64,000 nucleotides of DNA from Lientehia hominis (GTDB lineage Bacteria > Bacillota > Clostridia > Lachnospirales > Lachnospiraceae), in assembly GCF_021044755.1 (NCBI RefSeq), contig NZ_JAJNOR010000001.1, forward strand, positions 744,001 to 808,000. The letters are read 5' to 3'. Positions 42,743 to 52,048 of the stretch are shown one piece after another (the first letter of the stretch is position 1; each line of letters starts with the position of its first letter). The notes beneath the pieces are model-generated. The model had not been told where the DNA came from. It was given only the letters and a program-made list of their open reading frames with translations, and did no database searches. Position numbers and translations under genes: made by a program.

Positions 42743-43216
42743 TCAAAATCCTTCCAGTCTTCTCCGCTTTCTAAGACGCTGACGTTTTTCGGCTCCTTCC
42801 CACTCGGCCTGCTGCCCTGGTGTCTCCACGATCAGCCTGGGCACCCGCTTTGGTTTTTCTTCTTCATCCAACGCCACCATCACGATATACGCTCTGTTGA
42901 TGGGACGCCTCATCCCGTCCAGAGATTCCACATAGGTATCTACCCTCACCTCCATGGAGGAATTCCCCACATGAGTTATCCGGCCCACAAGAACCACCGT
43001 GTCCCCTGCATAAGCACCCTGCTTAAACTGAAGATTGTCGATAGCCGCCGTGATGATATTTGATTCGCTGTGTCTTCTGGCTACGACGCCCGACACCTCA
43101 TCTATCCATTCCAGGAGCTGGCCGCCGAACAATCTGCCCGCCCCGTTCAGATGGGTTGGGAACAGAAGATGGACCTGCTCCGCCATGGAATCCTCCATAT
43201 GCTTTTCTTCTTTCAT
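42743..43216 (-). CDS. Acyl-CoA thioesterase, hotdog fold
   Basis: 157 aa of the YciA/BACH-type acyl-CoA hydrolases: VHLLFPTHLNGAGRLFGGQL, LEWIDEVSGVVARRHS and THVGNSSMEVRV. The Asn and Asp/Glu of HLNGAGRLFGG and EWIDE shape the active site. It hydrolyses acyl-CoA thioesters of unknown chain length. ATG 43216 is preceded by AGGAAGGAG. It follows the orphan response regulator by 41 bp. Confidence 0.88.
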   Translation of the reverse strand: MKEEKHMEDSMAEQVHLLFPTHLNGAGRLFGGQLLEWIDEVSGVVARRHSESNIITAAIDNLQFKQGAYAGDTVVLVGRITHVGNSSMEVRVDTYVESLDGMRRPINRAYIVMVALDEEEKPKRVPRLIVETPGQQAEWEGAEKRQRLRKRRRLEGF

Positions 43217-43257
43217 GGCACTCCTTCCTGAAGGCTGGCAGGACGCCGGCATTTTTA

Positions 43258-43959
43258 TCATTTCTCGATCTTATATCCCACGCCCCACACGGTGGTGATG
43301 ATCTTCTCCGGCCTGGTATCTTCTTTCATCTTTCCCCGGAGCCTCCTGATATGGACCATGACTGTATTATTAGCTTCGTATACCCGTTCTCTCCAGACTT
43401 GGCTGAAGATTTCATCGGTGCTGAAGACCTTCCCCGGATTGGAAGCGAGCAGATACAATACGTCAAACTCAATGGGAGTCAGGCGCACTTCCTCTCCGTA
43501 TACTTTTACCTGCCGGCTCACCCGGTCCATGACCAGTCCCCGGACAGACAAGATATCCTTTCCGTCCGGTTCTTCCTGCCCCGTATCCATTTCCATATAA
43601 CGGCGGAGCTGCGCTCCCACTCTGGCCACTACCTCCAGGGGGTTCACAGGCTCCGTCACATAATCATCGGCTCCGCTTCCGAGTCCGATGATCTTATCCA
43701 TATTTTCCATCCTTTCGCTGATCATGATGATAGGAATGTTGCTGACCTTCCTGATCTGCCTGCACATGGAGACGCTGTCCATACCGGATACCGCCATGCC
43801 CAGGATTACCAGATGAATGGCTTTTTCGTCCAGGATATCAAACCCTTCTTCGGCATTTCCGGCCCGGTACACCTGATATCCCGCACTGACCAGATGAAGC
43901 TCTATGGTGTCCGCCGCTTCTTTTTTTCCGCTTACAATGAGTATATTCACCTGGGGCAA
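43258..43959 (-). CDS. Atypical OmpR-family response regulator, degenerate receiver
   Basis: 233 aa: receiver domain (1-120) plus OmpR/PhoB winged helix (about 135-230; LTPIEFDVLYLLASNPGKVF, VHIRRLRGKM, TVWGVGYKIE). The acidic pocket is lost: S10-G11 replace the usual DD pair, G54 replaces the phospho-Asp (VILGMAVSGMD), and E103 replaces the invariant Lys (VTEPVNP). S81 remains. It cannot be phosphorylated in the normal way. No histidine kinase is adjacent. Start appears to be TTG 43959 with AGGAGGGG eight bases upstream. Confidence 0.88.
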   Translation of the reverse strand: MPQVNILIVSGKKEAADTIELHLVSAGYQVYRAGNAEEGFDILDEKAIHLVILGMAVSGMDSVSMCRQIRKVSNIPIIMISERMENMDKIIGLGSGADDYVTEPVNPLEVVARVGAQLRRYMEMDTGQEEPDGKDILSVRGLVMDRVSRQVKVYGEEVRLTPIEFDVLYLLASNPGKVFSTDEIFSQVWRERVYEANNTVMVHIRRLRGKMKEDTRPEKIITTVWGVGYKIEK

Positions 43960-44050
43960 AACAGCCCCTCCTCTCTGTTCACAAAAATCTCAGGTACAAT
44001 TTCGCTGCAATTTCAGTCTTATTTTAACATAAAGACCCAAAAAGAGCAAT

Positions 44051-46198
44051 TTATTCCGGAGATTCCCTTGGAACAAAGACTCTGCCTGTCATCGCCGCAT
44101 TCCTTCCCTTCACCGGCGGCTTAGCCGCTTTGACGGCTTCCGCACAGAATTGACTCTGGGAATCTACCAGGATCTTTCCCCGTTTGTCCGGCTTTTCATA
44201 GGTATCGTCCGGAAGCAGGACGTGGGCTTTCACGTTGTCTTCCAGCTCCACCTCCAGGATGTGAAGTACCTTTTCTCTATTTTCCTGTACCTCCACGGGG
44301 AAGAGAAGCTCTACCCGGCAATCCAGATTCCGGGGCATCCAGTCCGCGCTTCCCATATATATTTCATAATCTCCGCCGTTTTCAAAATAAAAAATCCTGC
44401 TGTGCTCCAGAAATGTCCCGACGATGGAACGGACCGATATGGTATCGCTGATTCCGGGAATCCCCACCTTCAGACAGCAGATGCCCCTGACGATCAGATC
44501 GATCTTCACTCCGGCAGCAGAAGCCTTGTAAAGGCTCTGGATGATGACCGGGTCACAGAGAGAATTCATCTTCGCGATGATTCTGCCTTCATGCCCCTTC
44601 TTCACCCATTTGATCTCTCTCTCAATCAGGGCCACGAACCGGTTTTTCAGCCAAAGAGGAGCCAGAGACAGTTTATTCCACACCAGCGGCTCCGAGTATC
44701 CCGACAGCATATTGAAAACCGCGCTGGCGTCCTCGCCTGTGGCTTTGTCGCAGGTCATGATTCCCGTGTCCGTATAGAGCTTAGCCGTGGAATCGTTATA
44801 GTTCCCCGTGGCCATATGAACATAGCGGCAGATTCCTTCCTCTTCCTTCCTGACTACCAGGCAAATTTTGCAGTGGGTCTTAAGACCCAAAAGCCCATAG
44901 ATCACGTGGCATCCGGCCTGCTCCAGTTTTTTGGCCCATATGATGTTGTTTTCCTCATCAAAGCGCGCCTTCAGCTCGACCAGGACCGACACCTGCTTGC
45001 CATTTTCCGCGGCCTTCGCCAGAGCCGCCACAATTGGGGAATTGCCGCTGACCCGGTAGAGCGTCTGCTTAATGGCCAGGACCTGGGGATCCGAAGCGGC
45101 CCGCCGCACAAAATCCACGACCGGATCAAAGGATTCATAGGGATGATGCAGGAATATATTCCCCTTTTTTATATTTGTAAATATGTCATCTTCATTGGCC
45201 AATTCCGGCACCGCCTGGGGAACCCAGGACTTCTGCCTCAGATGGTCAAAGCCTTTTATCCCATACAGCTTCATGAGAAACGTCAGATCCAGAGGACCGT
45301 TGATCGTAAAGATATCCTCATCCCGGATCACAAACTCTTTTTTTAGGATCTTTAAAAGCCGTTTGTCAATGCTCTCTTCCACTTCCAGGCGGATGACCTC
45401 GCCCCATTGGCGCCGTTTCAGCTGCCTTTCGATCTCCTTCAGCAGATCTTCCGCTTCCTCCTCGTCTATGGGCAGGTCCGCGTTTCGCATGATCCGGTAC
45501 GGATGCGCGCATACGATATCATAATTAAGGAACAGCCTGCTCATATTCCGTTCAATGATCTCTTCCAGAAGGATGACGTTCCTCACGCCGTCCTTTCCCG
45601 GCAGCTCTATGATCCTGGGAAGTACAGCGGGCACTTGTACTGTGGCGAAATCCAGGGATCCTTTTCCTTCGCCGCCTTTTTTCTTTTTTAAAAGAGCCGC
45701 GATATTAAGCGTCTTGTTGCGGATCAGCGGAAAGGGCCTGGAGGAATCCACCGCCATGGGCGTTACCACCGGATAGACGGAAGTCTCAAAAAATCGATCC
45801 GCAAACTGCTTCTGCTCCTCATCCATGAGCTCATGGCGGGCAATAAAGACCAGCCCCTCTTTTTTAAGGAGCGGGAGCAGGGAGCGGTTCCAGGTGGAAT
45901 ACTGGGTATCCACCAGCTTATGCATACCCTCCCCGATCTTTTCCAGCTGTTCCCTGGGAGTCATGCCGGCAATATCCTTTTTCGTATAATCCGCATGTAC
46001 CATATCCTTAAGGGACGCCACCCGGACCATAACAAATTCATCCAGGTTTGAGGCGGTGATAGCCAAGAACTTCAGCCGTTCAAACAACAGATTGCTCTTG
46101 TCCCTTGCTTCTCCCAGCACCCTTATATTAAACTGAAGCCAGGACAGTTCCCTGTTCTGGAAATATTCGCTTTTCTGGAATTCCTTTCCCTCTGCCAT
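44051..46198 (-). CDS. ppk1: Polyphosphate kinase 1
   Basis: 715 aa, full length. It polymerises the gamma-phosphate of ATP into polyphosphate. Landmarks are the N-terminal FQNRELSWLQFNIRVL, the phospholipase D-like catalytic region KQTLYRVSGNSPIVAAL, and the autophosphorylated His in YVHMATGNYNDSTAKLYTD (in pieces). MGSADWMPRNLDCRVELLFP comes late in the sequence. It begins three bases after the ppx stop, so the two opposing activities are encoded in one operon. Confidence 0.95.
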   Translation of the reverse strand: MAEGKEFQKSEYFQNRELSWLQFNIRVLGEARDKSNLLFERLKFLAITASNLDEFVMVRVASLKDMVHADYTKKDIAGMTPREQLEKIGEGMHKLVDTQYSTWNRSLLPLLKKEGLVFIARHELMDEEQKQFADRFFETSVYPVVTPMAVDSSRPFPLIRNKTLNIAALLKKKKGGEGKGSLDFATVQVPAVLPRIIELPGKDGVRNVILLEEIIERNMSRLFLNYDIVCAHPYRIMRNADLPIDEEEAEDLLKEIERQLKRRQWGEVIRLEVEESIDKRLLKILKKEFVIRDEDIFTINGPLDLTFLMKLYGIKGFDHLRQKSWVPQAVPELANEDDIFTNIKKGNIFLHHPYESFDPVVDFVRRAASDPQVLAIKQTLYRVSGNSPIVAALAKAAENGKQVSVLVELKARFDEENNIIWAKKLEQAGCHVIYGLLGLKTHCKICLVVRKEEEGICRYVHMATGNYNDSTAKLYTDTGIMTCDKATGEDASAVFNMLSGYSEPLVWNKLSLAPLWLKNRFVALIEREIKWVKKGHEGRIIAKMNSLCDPVIIQSLYKASAAGVKIDLIVRGICCLKVGIPGISDTISVRSIVGTFLEHSRIFYFENGGDYEIYMGSADWMPRNLDCRVELLFPVEVQENREKVLHILEVELEDNVKAHVLLPDDTYEKPDKRGKILVDSQSQFCAEAVKAAKPPVKGRNAAMTGRVFVPRESPE

Positions 46199-46201
46199 AG
46201 T

Positions 46202-47728
46202 TTATATTCCCTTCTTCTTCCTCAACACCGGCCTGATGCCATAGACTTCTTCAAAGAAATCCGCTTTCTGTTTAAACAGGCTCTCTTCCAGCATGATGTT
46301 CTCCGCTGAATCGGTGGTCAGAAACATCTGCTGGTCTTTTATGGATACCCGGATATCCTTGAATTTCTGTTTGTGGCTCCTGTCCATGGCGTTCCCAATC
46401 TTAAGGATCGCCGTCAGCTTGGCTATGATGATCCTCATATCCTTATTCAGAGTATAGGAATCCGCCGTATAGTCGAATTCCATTGTATTGTATTTCACCA
46501 CATTCGCGATGATCTCCCTTTCTTTATGGGATACGCCGATGATCTCCGTAGACATGATGATATTATAGGCACATTCTCCTGGGGTCCGCATACTGATATA
46601 CTTTCCGCAGTCATGAAGGATCGTGCTGATCTGCAGGAGCAGACGCTCCCGTTTCCCCAGGCCGTGGTATTTCCTCATGCTGTCAAATATATTCAGGACA
46701 TTCTTTTCCAGAATCGCCGAATGTTCCTTATCGCTCATATACCGTTTAGCGATGTTCCGGGCGGCCACCAGGATATCCTGTGAAAAATCATGGGGAAACC
46801 TCAAAAGCTTTTTCTGCTCTGCGTACTCCGCCGCGATGCCGTCCCCCAGGCGGACCCCTGGAAGCCATACCATCTCCGCTCCCGTAATCTCGATCAGTTT
46901 TTTATATACCATGGCCCCAGGCACGATGAGAGCCACAAATTCTGCCGGAATATCGTATTTCTCCGCGATCTGCTCCTCGCTCATATCCCGCAGCGCCTGA
47001 TAGAACTCCTGAAACTCCTGGACGCTGATGCGCTGCTTGTCAGCATGGGCGCCGCGGCCCATATATAAAGCGCATACTCCCGTGGCAATGATATTCTTCA
47101 CCTCACGTTCTTTTAAAAACAGCTTCTTGAAGGTCTGGATATCATTGTCGATCAGTTCCTGGATGATCTGCTTTTTATCACTGTTTGTCCCGCCTGTCCT
47201 GGCCAGGATCTGATGGATACGAAGCGCCCCCAGCGGCAGGTTCTGCGTCGTCACCAGCGCATCCTTGTCAAACAGAGAAATCTGCATGCTACCAGACCCC
47301 ACCTCAGCGATGGCAGTTCCTTTCTGGATGATATTGTTAAACTCGTTTTCTTTAGCCGCGATGGCCTTATAGCATAAAAACCGCTGCTCTGAGTTACTCA
47401 ATACATTTACTTCTAAACCGGTGCGGACCTTGATCTGATCCAGCACCACCTCCCGGTTTTCCGCTTCCCGGATCGCGCTGGTGCCGTAAGCCTTATATCC
47501 ATCCACCTGAAACTCTGTCATGACTCCTTTGAATTTGGAGAGCAGCTTACACATCTCATCCACCCGGTCATAACTGATGATGCCCCTGTCATAGGTATCG
47601 CGCCCCAGGCCGATGACCTTTCTCACTCTATTTAACTGTGTGATCCCCTTTTTCGGGGAGATTTCGTATATCGTAAGCTCCAGTTCATAAGACCCCACAT
47701 CGATTGCTGCAAATGTCGCAACTGCCAT
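46202..47728 (-). CDS. ppx: Exopolyphosphatase/GppA phosphatase with HD domain
   Basis: 508 aa. The N-terminal two lobes form an actin-like ASKHA fold (AAIDVGSYELELTIYEIS; AEVGSGSMQISLFD in place of the commoner DIGGGS). The C-terminal region (about 320-508) is an HD-type helical domain with ISTILHDCGKYISMR. It degrades polyphosphate or pppGpp. Start at 47728 (GAGGGGTGAT upstream). The glycine/acidic phosphate loop is slightly atypical (VGSGS), so activity should not be taken for granted. Confidence 0.9.
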   Translation of the reverse strand: MAVATFAAIDVGSYELELTIYEISPKKGITQLNRVRKVIGLGRDTYDRGIISYDRVDEMCKLLSKFKGVMTEFQVDGYKAYGTSAIREAENREVVLDQIKVRTGLEVNVLSNSEQRFLCYKAIAAKENEFNNIIQKGTAIAEVGSGSMQISLFDKDALVTTQNLPLGALRIHQILARTGGTNSDKKQIIQELIDNDIQTFKKLFLKEREVKNIIATGVCALYMGRGAHADKQRISVQEFQEFYQALRDMSEEQIAEKYDIPAEFVALIVPGAMVYKKLIEITGAEMVWLPGVRLGDGIAAEYAEQKKLLRFPHDFSQDILVAARNIAKRYMSDKEHSAILEKNVLNIFDSMRKYHGLGKRERLLLQISTILHDCGKYISMRTPGECAYNIIMSTEIIGVSHKEREIIANVVKYNTMEFDYTADSYTLNKDMRIIIAKLTAILKIGNAMDRSHKQKFKDIRVSIKDQQMFLTTDSAENIMLEESLFKQKADFFEEVYGIRPVLRKKKGI

Positions 47729-47812
47729 TTTATCACCCCTCGCCGGCATTCTTCTTTTGTTACTATTTTACTCCATCTTTCAGCTAAAATGCAAGTAAGA
47801 AACACGTAAAGA

Positions 47813-47863
47813 GGGTTTCCCGGACATTCCTCCTTCCGGAGGCTTCGCCGGGAAACCCTTTTT
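47813..47863. terminator. Terminator between DUF815 and ppx
   Basis: GGGTTTCCCGG (47813-47823) / CCGGGAAACCC (47848-47858) with five T on the plus strand and an inner CCTCCGGAAGGAGG-like stem. It would end the pheA-DUF815 transcript on the minus strand. Confidence 0.7.
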
Positions 47864-47880
47864 AACCGATCATTCTTATT

Positions 47881-49146
47881 TTATTTCCGTTTTCCCATCA
47901 GATAGGTGATAAACTGAGCTGCCGTCCTGCCGGATATGCCGCCGTGAGAAAGCTCCCATTTATTGGCTTCGGCCAGAAGCTCTTCCTCCGGCATACAGAT
48001 ACCGTTTCGTTCCGCCAGTGTTTTCACGATGGTCTGAAACTCCTTCGGCTCCGGTCTTCCATAATAGATCGTCACGCCGAACCGGGCCACTAAGGACAGC
48101 TTTTCCTGAACGGTATCAGAACGGTGCATGTCCTCGCGCACCTCTTCCTTGTCACTGAACTTCTCACGAATCAGATGCCGCCTGTTGGAAGTGGCATAGA
48201 TCAGTACATTGCCGGGCTTTACCTCAAGACCGCCTTCTATGATGGCCTTCAGATATTTATATTCTATCTCAAACTCTTCAAAGGAGAGATCGTCCATGTA
48301 GATGATGAATTTATAATTCCGGTTTTTAATCTGGCCGATCACCGACGACAGGTCCCGGAACTGGTGCTTGTAGATTTCTATCATCCTCAGGCCCTGGTCA
48401 TAATACTGATGCAGGATAGCCTTGATGCTGGAGGACTTCCCAGTCCCGCTGTCACCGAACAGCAGACAGTTGTTTGCTTCCCGTCCTTCCACAAAAGCCT
48501 CTGTATTTTCTATCAGCTTCTTCTTCTGCAGTTCATATCCCACCAGATCATCCAGATAGACATGCTCGATATTCTTTATGGGAACGATATGGGTCTTCTC
48601 CTGCTCCCGCTCCACACGAAACGCCTTGTGCAGTCCGAACTTGCCCACTCCGAAATGACGGTAGAATTCCGTAACAATATCCAGCCAGGCTTCCGGACTC
48701 TCAGCTTCCGCCAAAGCCACACTCAAGGACTGGATATTATCCCGAATTCGCCGGTTGAAGATCTTGCTGTGAGTCCCGGTGCTTTCATAATCCTTTAAAA
48801 GTCCGAATACCGGGCATCCCGTCTTCTCGTCCAGCCGCTCCAGGTCATAATCAAACCACTCCTTAAAAATCACAAAGTCGTGGCGCGCCAGAGAATTGAT
48901 GGTGCCCTTTACCTTTCCCCGAATCTCACAGGCAGTGCTGAAAGCATTTTCATTGGTCGCCAGAATATAGGCCAGAAAGCTATGCCAGAGATTCCCCTTA
49001 AACCCATGAGAAGCGGAAAATTCCACCAGCGTTCCAGCGGTCCTGTAAGGATCCGGCACACGGCTGCCTTCCATGAGCGCCGCCATCCCTTCCAGAAGCT
49101 CTTTATGTCCCGGCTCCCGGTATAATATCAGATTATTTATTTTCAT
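47881..49146 (-). CDS. DUF815 AAA-family ATPase
   Basis: 421 aa. The C-terminal half is an AAA ATPase of the DUF815 group: Walker A GDSGTGKSS (231-239), Walker B FIIYMDDLSFE, and sensor segment IYATSNRRHLIREKFSD. The N-terminal 180 residues are a family-specific helical domain. Function is unknown. The gene overlaps pheA by 14 bases. Confidence 0.85.
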   Translation of the reverse strand: MKINNLILYREPGHKELLEGMAALMEGSRVPDPYRTAGTLVEFSASHGFKGNLWHSFLAYILATNENAFSTACEIRGKVKGTINSLARHDFVIFKEWFDYDLERLDEKTGCPVFGLLKDYESTGTHSKIFNRRIRDNIQSLSVALAEAESPEAWLDIVTEFYRHFGVGKFGLHKAFRVEREQEKTHIVPIKNIEHVYLDDLVGYELQKKKLIENTEAFVEGREANNCLLFGDSGTGKSSSIKAILHQYYDQGLRMIEIYKHQFRDLSSVIGQIKNRNYKFIIYMDDLSFEEFEIEYKYLKAIIEGGLEVKPGNVLIYATSNRRHLIREKFSDKEEVREDMHRSDTVQEKLSLVARFGVTIYYGRPEPKEFQTIVKTLAERNGICMPEEELLAEANKWELSHGGISGRTAAQFITYLMGKRK

Positions 49147-50296
49147 CGATGTTCTTTCCCTTATCCGTATAGTAATTGCCCAGAATCCTGAAATAGTTGG
49201 CCTCCTCCAGGATTCCCCTGAGGGCGTTCTTCACTCCCGCGTCTCCCAGATTGCCTTCAAAGTCCACGAAAAACCGGAATTCCCACGGACGCCCAAGGAT
49301 GGGTCTGGACTCCAGCTTCAGCATATTTAACCCGTTGTAAGTCAAATGTGACAGCATGTTGTAAAGAGCGGCATTCTCGTGGTTCGTTTCAAAGCATAGA
49401 CTGATTTTATTGGAATCCGCCACATACATTTTCCGGCTGGCTACCACGATGAAACGGGTGGTATTCCCCCGGCTGTTCATGATATTTCTGTCCAGGACCT
49501 TCAAACCATATAAGCTGCCGGCCATTTCGCTGGCAATGGCCGCATGGGTGATGTCCTTTTCCTCCTGCACCCGTTTGGCGCTGAGGGCCGTATTGCTGGT
49601 GCTGTATTTTGTAAGCTCCCTGTGCTCCTCCAGAAACCGGCTGCACTGCATCAGCCCCTGGGGATGGGAATAGACCGTCTGGATATCGGAAAGCTCCGCT
49701 TCCGGCAGTCCCAAAAGTACATGGTCCACCTTTACAAAGGTCTCCCCCACAATATAATTATCGTATTTTACCAGCAGGTCATAGACGTCTGATACGCTCC
49801 CTGCCGAAGAATTCTCTATGGGAAGGACCGCAAAATCAGCCGTTCCGGCGCAGATAGCTTTCATGGCGTCATCCCAGGTCTTCACATGGAATACCTTTGC
49901 CTTTTCCCCGAAGAACTGGAGAGCGGCCACATGGCTGTACGCCCCCTCCACTCCCTGAAAGACCACATTGGCCCGTGATTTCTGCAGGTTCGGCACCATC
50001 TCAAAGGGCAGGCCGGTGATGACCCCTTTGTCCGCCAGCAGCTGATACTGCAGCTTCCGGCTGATGGCCATGATCTGTGTAAACAATTCATGGACGCCAT
50101 ATCGGTTGAAATCAGAGTCCGCCATCTGCTGTATGGCCTCCAGCTTCTCCACCTCCCGTTTCCTGTCCAGCACCTGCATACCCGTCTTTATCTTATACTC
50201 CGCCACCTCCTGGCAGAGGGCCATTCGCTTTTCAAACTTCTGCACCAGATCTCTGTCGATATCGTCTATCTCTTTTCTGAGCTCGCTCAAATCCAT
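49133..50296 (-). CDS. pheA: Bifunctional chorismate mutase/prephenate dehydratase
   Basis: 387 aa, P-protein. An AroQ chorismate mutase (1-90; LRKEIDDIDRDLVQKFEKRM, EVAEYK) is followed by a prephenate dehydratase domain (FQGVEGAYSHVAAL ... NSRGNTTRFIVVA with the catalytic TRF) and a C-terminal ACT domain with KLESRP for phenylalanine feedback. It makes phenylpyruvate for phenylalanine. Start at 50296 with GGGAGAA; lies between folBK and DUF815. Confidence 0.94.
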   Translation of the reverse strand: MDLSELRKEIDDIDRDLVQKFEKRMALCQEVAEYKIKTGMQVLDRKREVEKLEAIQQMADSDFNRYGVHELFTQIMAISRKLQYQLLADKGVITGLPFEMVPNLQKSRANVVFQGVEGAYSHVAALQFFGEKAKVFHVKTWDDAMKAICAGTADFAVLPIENSSAGSVSDVYDLLVKYDNYIVGETFVKVDHVLLGLPEAELSDIQTVYSHPQGLMQCSRFLEEHRELTKYSTSNTALSAKRVQEEKDITHAAIASEMAGSLYGLKVLDRNIMNSRGNTTRFIVVASRKMYVADSNKISLCFETNHENAALYNMLSHLTYNGLNMLKLESRPILGRPWEFRFFVDFEGNLGDAGVKNALRGILEEANYFRILGNYYTDKGKNIDENK

Positions 50297-50331
50297 CTTT
50301 TCTTCTCCCACATTCCTATGCCGCAAAGCAC

Positions 50332-51153
50332 TTATTCCCTGTCTGAAAGTTCCTCCAAAAGCTCCTTCACCCGTTTTTTCAATACCGGGTGCATTTTGTA
50401 AGGAGCGATCTGCGACAGAGGCTCCAGAACAAATCTGCGCTTTGGTATCTCCGGATGAGGTACTACCAGCTCCGGCTCCTCCAGGACTGCGTCATCATAA
50501 AACAACAAGTCCATATCCAGAGTCCTCGGTCCCCAGTGAATCAGCCTTTCCCGATTTTCCTTCTGCTCCGCCTTCTGAAGGACAGCCAGCAGCTCCATGG
50601 GAGTGAGCAGAGTCTCCAGCTCCAGGCAGCCATTTAAGAAATCCTCCTGCTCCACTCCGCCATAAGGCTCCGTGACGATCATCTCCGAAATGCTGCCCAC
50701 ACGGATCGCCGAATCGTCCCGCAGCACCTGTATCCCCGACTCAATATGGGCTTTCCTGTCTCCCATGTTGGAACCGAATGCCACATAAGCCCTGTGCCAG
50801 CACCGCTCTATCTTCACCGATACGGTATCAAGGGGCAGCCCCACAGGCGCCCAGGGTTTTTTGATCTCCAGAGTAATGCCCTTTAAAAGCGGCAGCGTCT
50901 GAAGCAGATACTCCGCCAGCTGCTCCGCAACCGCTTCTATCAGCCTGCTGGTGTGTTCTTTCATAAACCGGGTGATCTCCTGGCACACTGTCCCATAATT
51001 TATAGAATACTCCAGATCGTCAGTCCGCCCTGCGGTCCGTATCTCCGTCCAAAGCTCCGCGCATACCAGAAATTTCTGGCCCAGCGCCGTCTCCTCCGGA
51101 AACACCCCGTGATTTGCGTATACCTCCAGATTCTGAATAGTTATTTTATCCAT
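50332..51153 (-). CDS. folBK: Dihydroneopterin aldolase / HPPK fusion
   Basis: 273-aa fusion. Residues 1-118 are FolB (ITIQNLEVYANHGVFPEET, LEYSINYG). Residues 120-273 are FolK, 6-hydroxymethyl-dihydropterin pyrophosphokinase (AYVAFGSNMGDR, NRERLIHWGPRTLDMDLLFYDD in pieces, VVPHPEIPKRRFVLEPL). Two successive steps of folate synthesis in one chain. Follows folP. Confidence 0.95.
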   Translation of the reverse strand: MDKITIQNLEVYANHGVFPEETALGQKFLVCAELWTEIRTAGRTDDLEYSINYGTVCQEITRFMKEHTSRLIEAVAEQLAEYLLQTLPLLKGITLEIKKPWAPVGLPLDTVSVKIERCWHRAYVAFGSNMGDRKAHIESGIQVLRDDSAIRVGSISEMIVTEPYGGVEQEDFLNGCLELETLLTPMELLAVLQKAEQKENRERLIHWGPRTLDMDLLFYDDAVLEEPELVVPHPEIPKRRFVLEPLSQIAPYKMHPVLKKRVKELLEELSDRE

Positions 51154-51217
51154 AGCGTTTATTCCTCATCCGTTTCATCCGCGGCCCGCCCGCGGGATTT
51201 TCTGCCTTCGGGTCCGG

Positions 51218-52030
51218 TCATACCGCATTCAGAATCGCTTCTGTCATCTGAACCGCCCTTTTATTCGCCTTCACGTCGTGGACGCGCACAAAGGCGCAGC
51301 CCTTCATGACGCCCATGACTGTAGTCGCCAGAGTCCCCTCCAGACGTTCTGAAGCCGGCAGATCCAGCGTAAGCCCGATCACGGACTTTCTGGATGTCCC
51401 CAAAAGCACGGGATATCCCAGCCCTGCCAGTATCTCCAGGTGATTCATAAGCCTCAGATTGTGCTCATAAGTCTTTCCAAAACCTATGCCGGGATCCAGG
51501 ATGATCTTATCATCCGCCACACCCGCTTTTTTTACGATCGACGCCGATTCTCTCAGATCGTCCGCCACTTCCTCCAGGTAATGCTCATATACCGGTTCCT
51601 TCCGGTTGTGCATAAGGCAGCAGCAGACTCCAGACTTCGCGATCACCCCGGCCATCTTCTCATCATATCTGCATCCCCAAATATCGTTGATCAGATGGGC
51701 GCCGGCTTTGACCGCCGCCTCCGCCACCCCGCTTTTATACGTATCAATGGAAATCGGCGTTTCAAACCGTTCCTTCACAGCCTCAATAACTGGAAGGACC
51801 CGCTCCATTTCTTCCTCGTCAGGGAGTACCGCGCCGTACCCCGGCCTGGTGGATTCTCCTCCTATGTCAATGATATCCGCACCCTCTGAGAGCATGTCCT
51901 CTGCATGTTTAAGCGCCGCGTCCAGACGATTCCATTTTCCTCCGTCTGAAAATGAATCCGGCGTGACATTCAGAATTCCCATGATATATGTATGCTTTCC
52001 TATCTCAAACTCTCTGTCTCCGATCTTCAT
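51218..52030 (-). CDS. folP: Dihydropteroate synthase
   Basis: 270-aa TIM-barrel enzyme joining p-aminobenzoate to the pterin. Signatures MGILNVTPDSFSDGG, IIDIGGESTRPG and LDPGIGFGKT are all present. AAGGTGA precedes the ATG. The known target of sulfonamides; no resistance inference can be drawn. Confidence 0.95.
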   Translation of the reverse strand: MKIGDREFEIGKHTYIMGILNVTPDSFSDGGKWNRLDAALKHAEDMLSEGADIIDIGGESTRPGYGAVLPDEEEMERVLPVIEAVKERFETPISIDTYKSGVAEAAVKAGAHLINDIWGCRYDEKMAGVIAKSGVCCCLMHNRKEPVYEHYLEEVADDLRESASIVKKAGVADDKIILDPGIGFGKTYEHNLRLMNHLEILAGLGYPVLLGTSRKSVIGLTLDLPASERLEGTLATTVMGVMKGCAFVRVHDVKANKRAVQMTEAILNAV

Positions 52031-52048
52031 GCCGTCACCTTCCCGTCC

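Noticed and set aside
44150..45346. 398-codon plus-strand frame opposite ppk1
   Set aside because: Shadow of ppk1; composition is His/Arg-rich in the manner of antisense frames and no motif is present.
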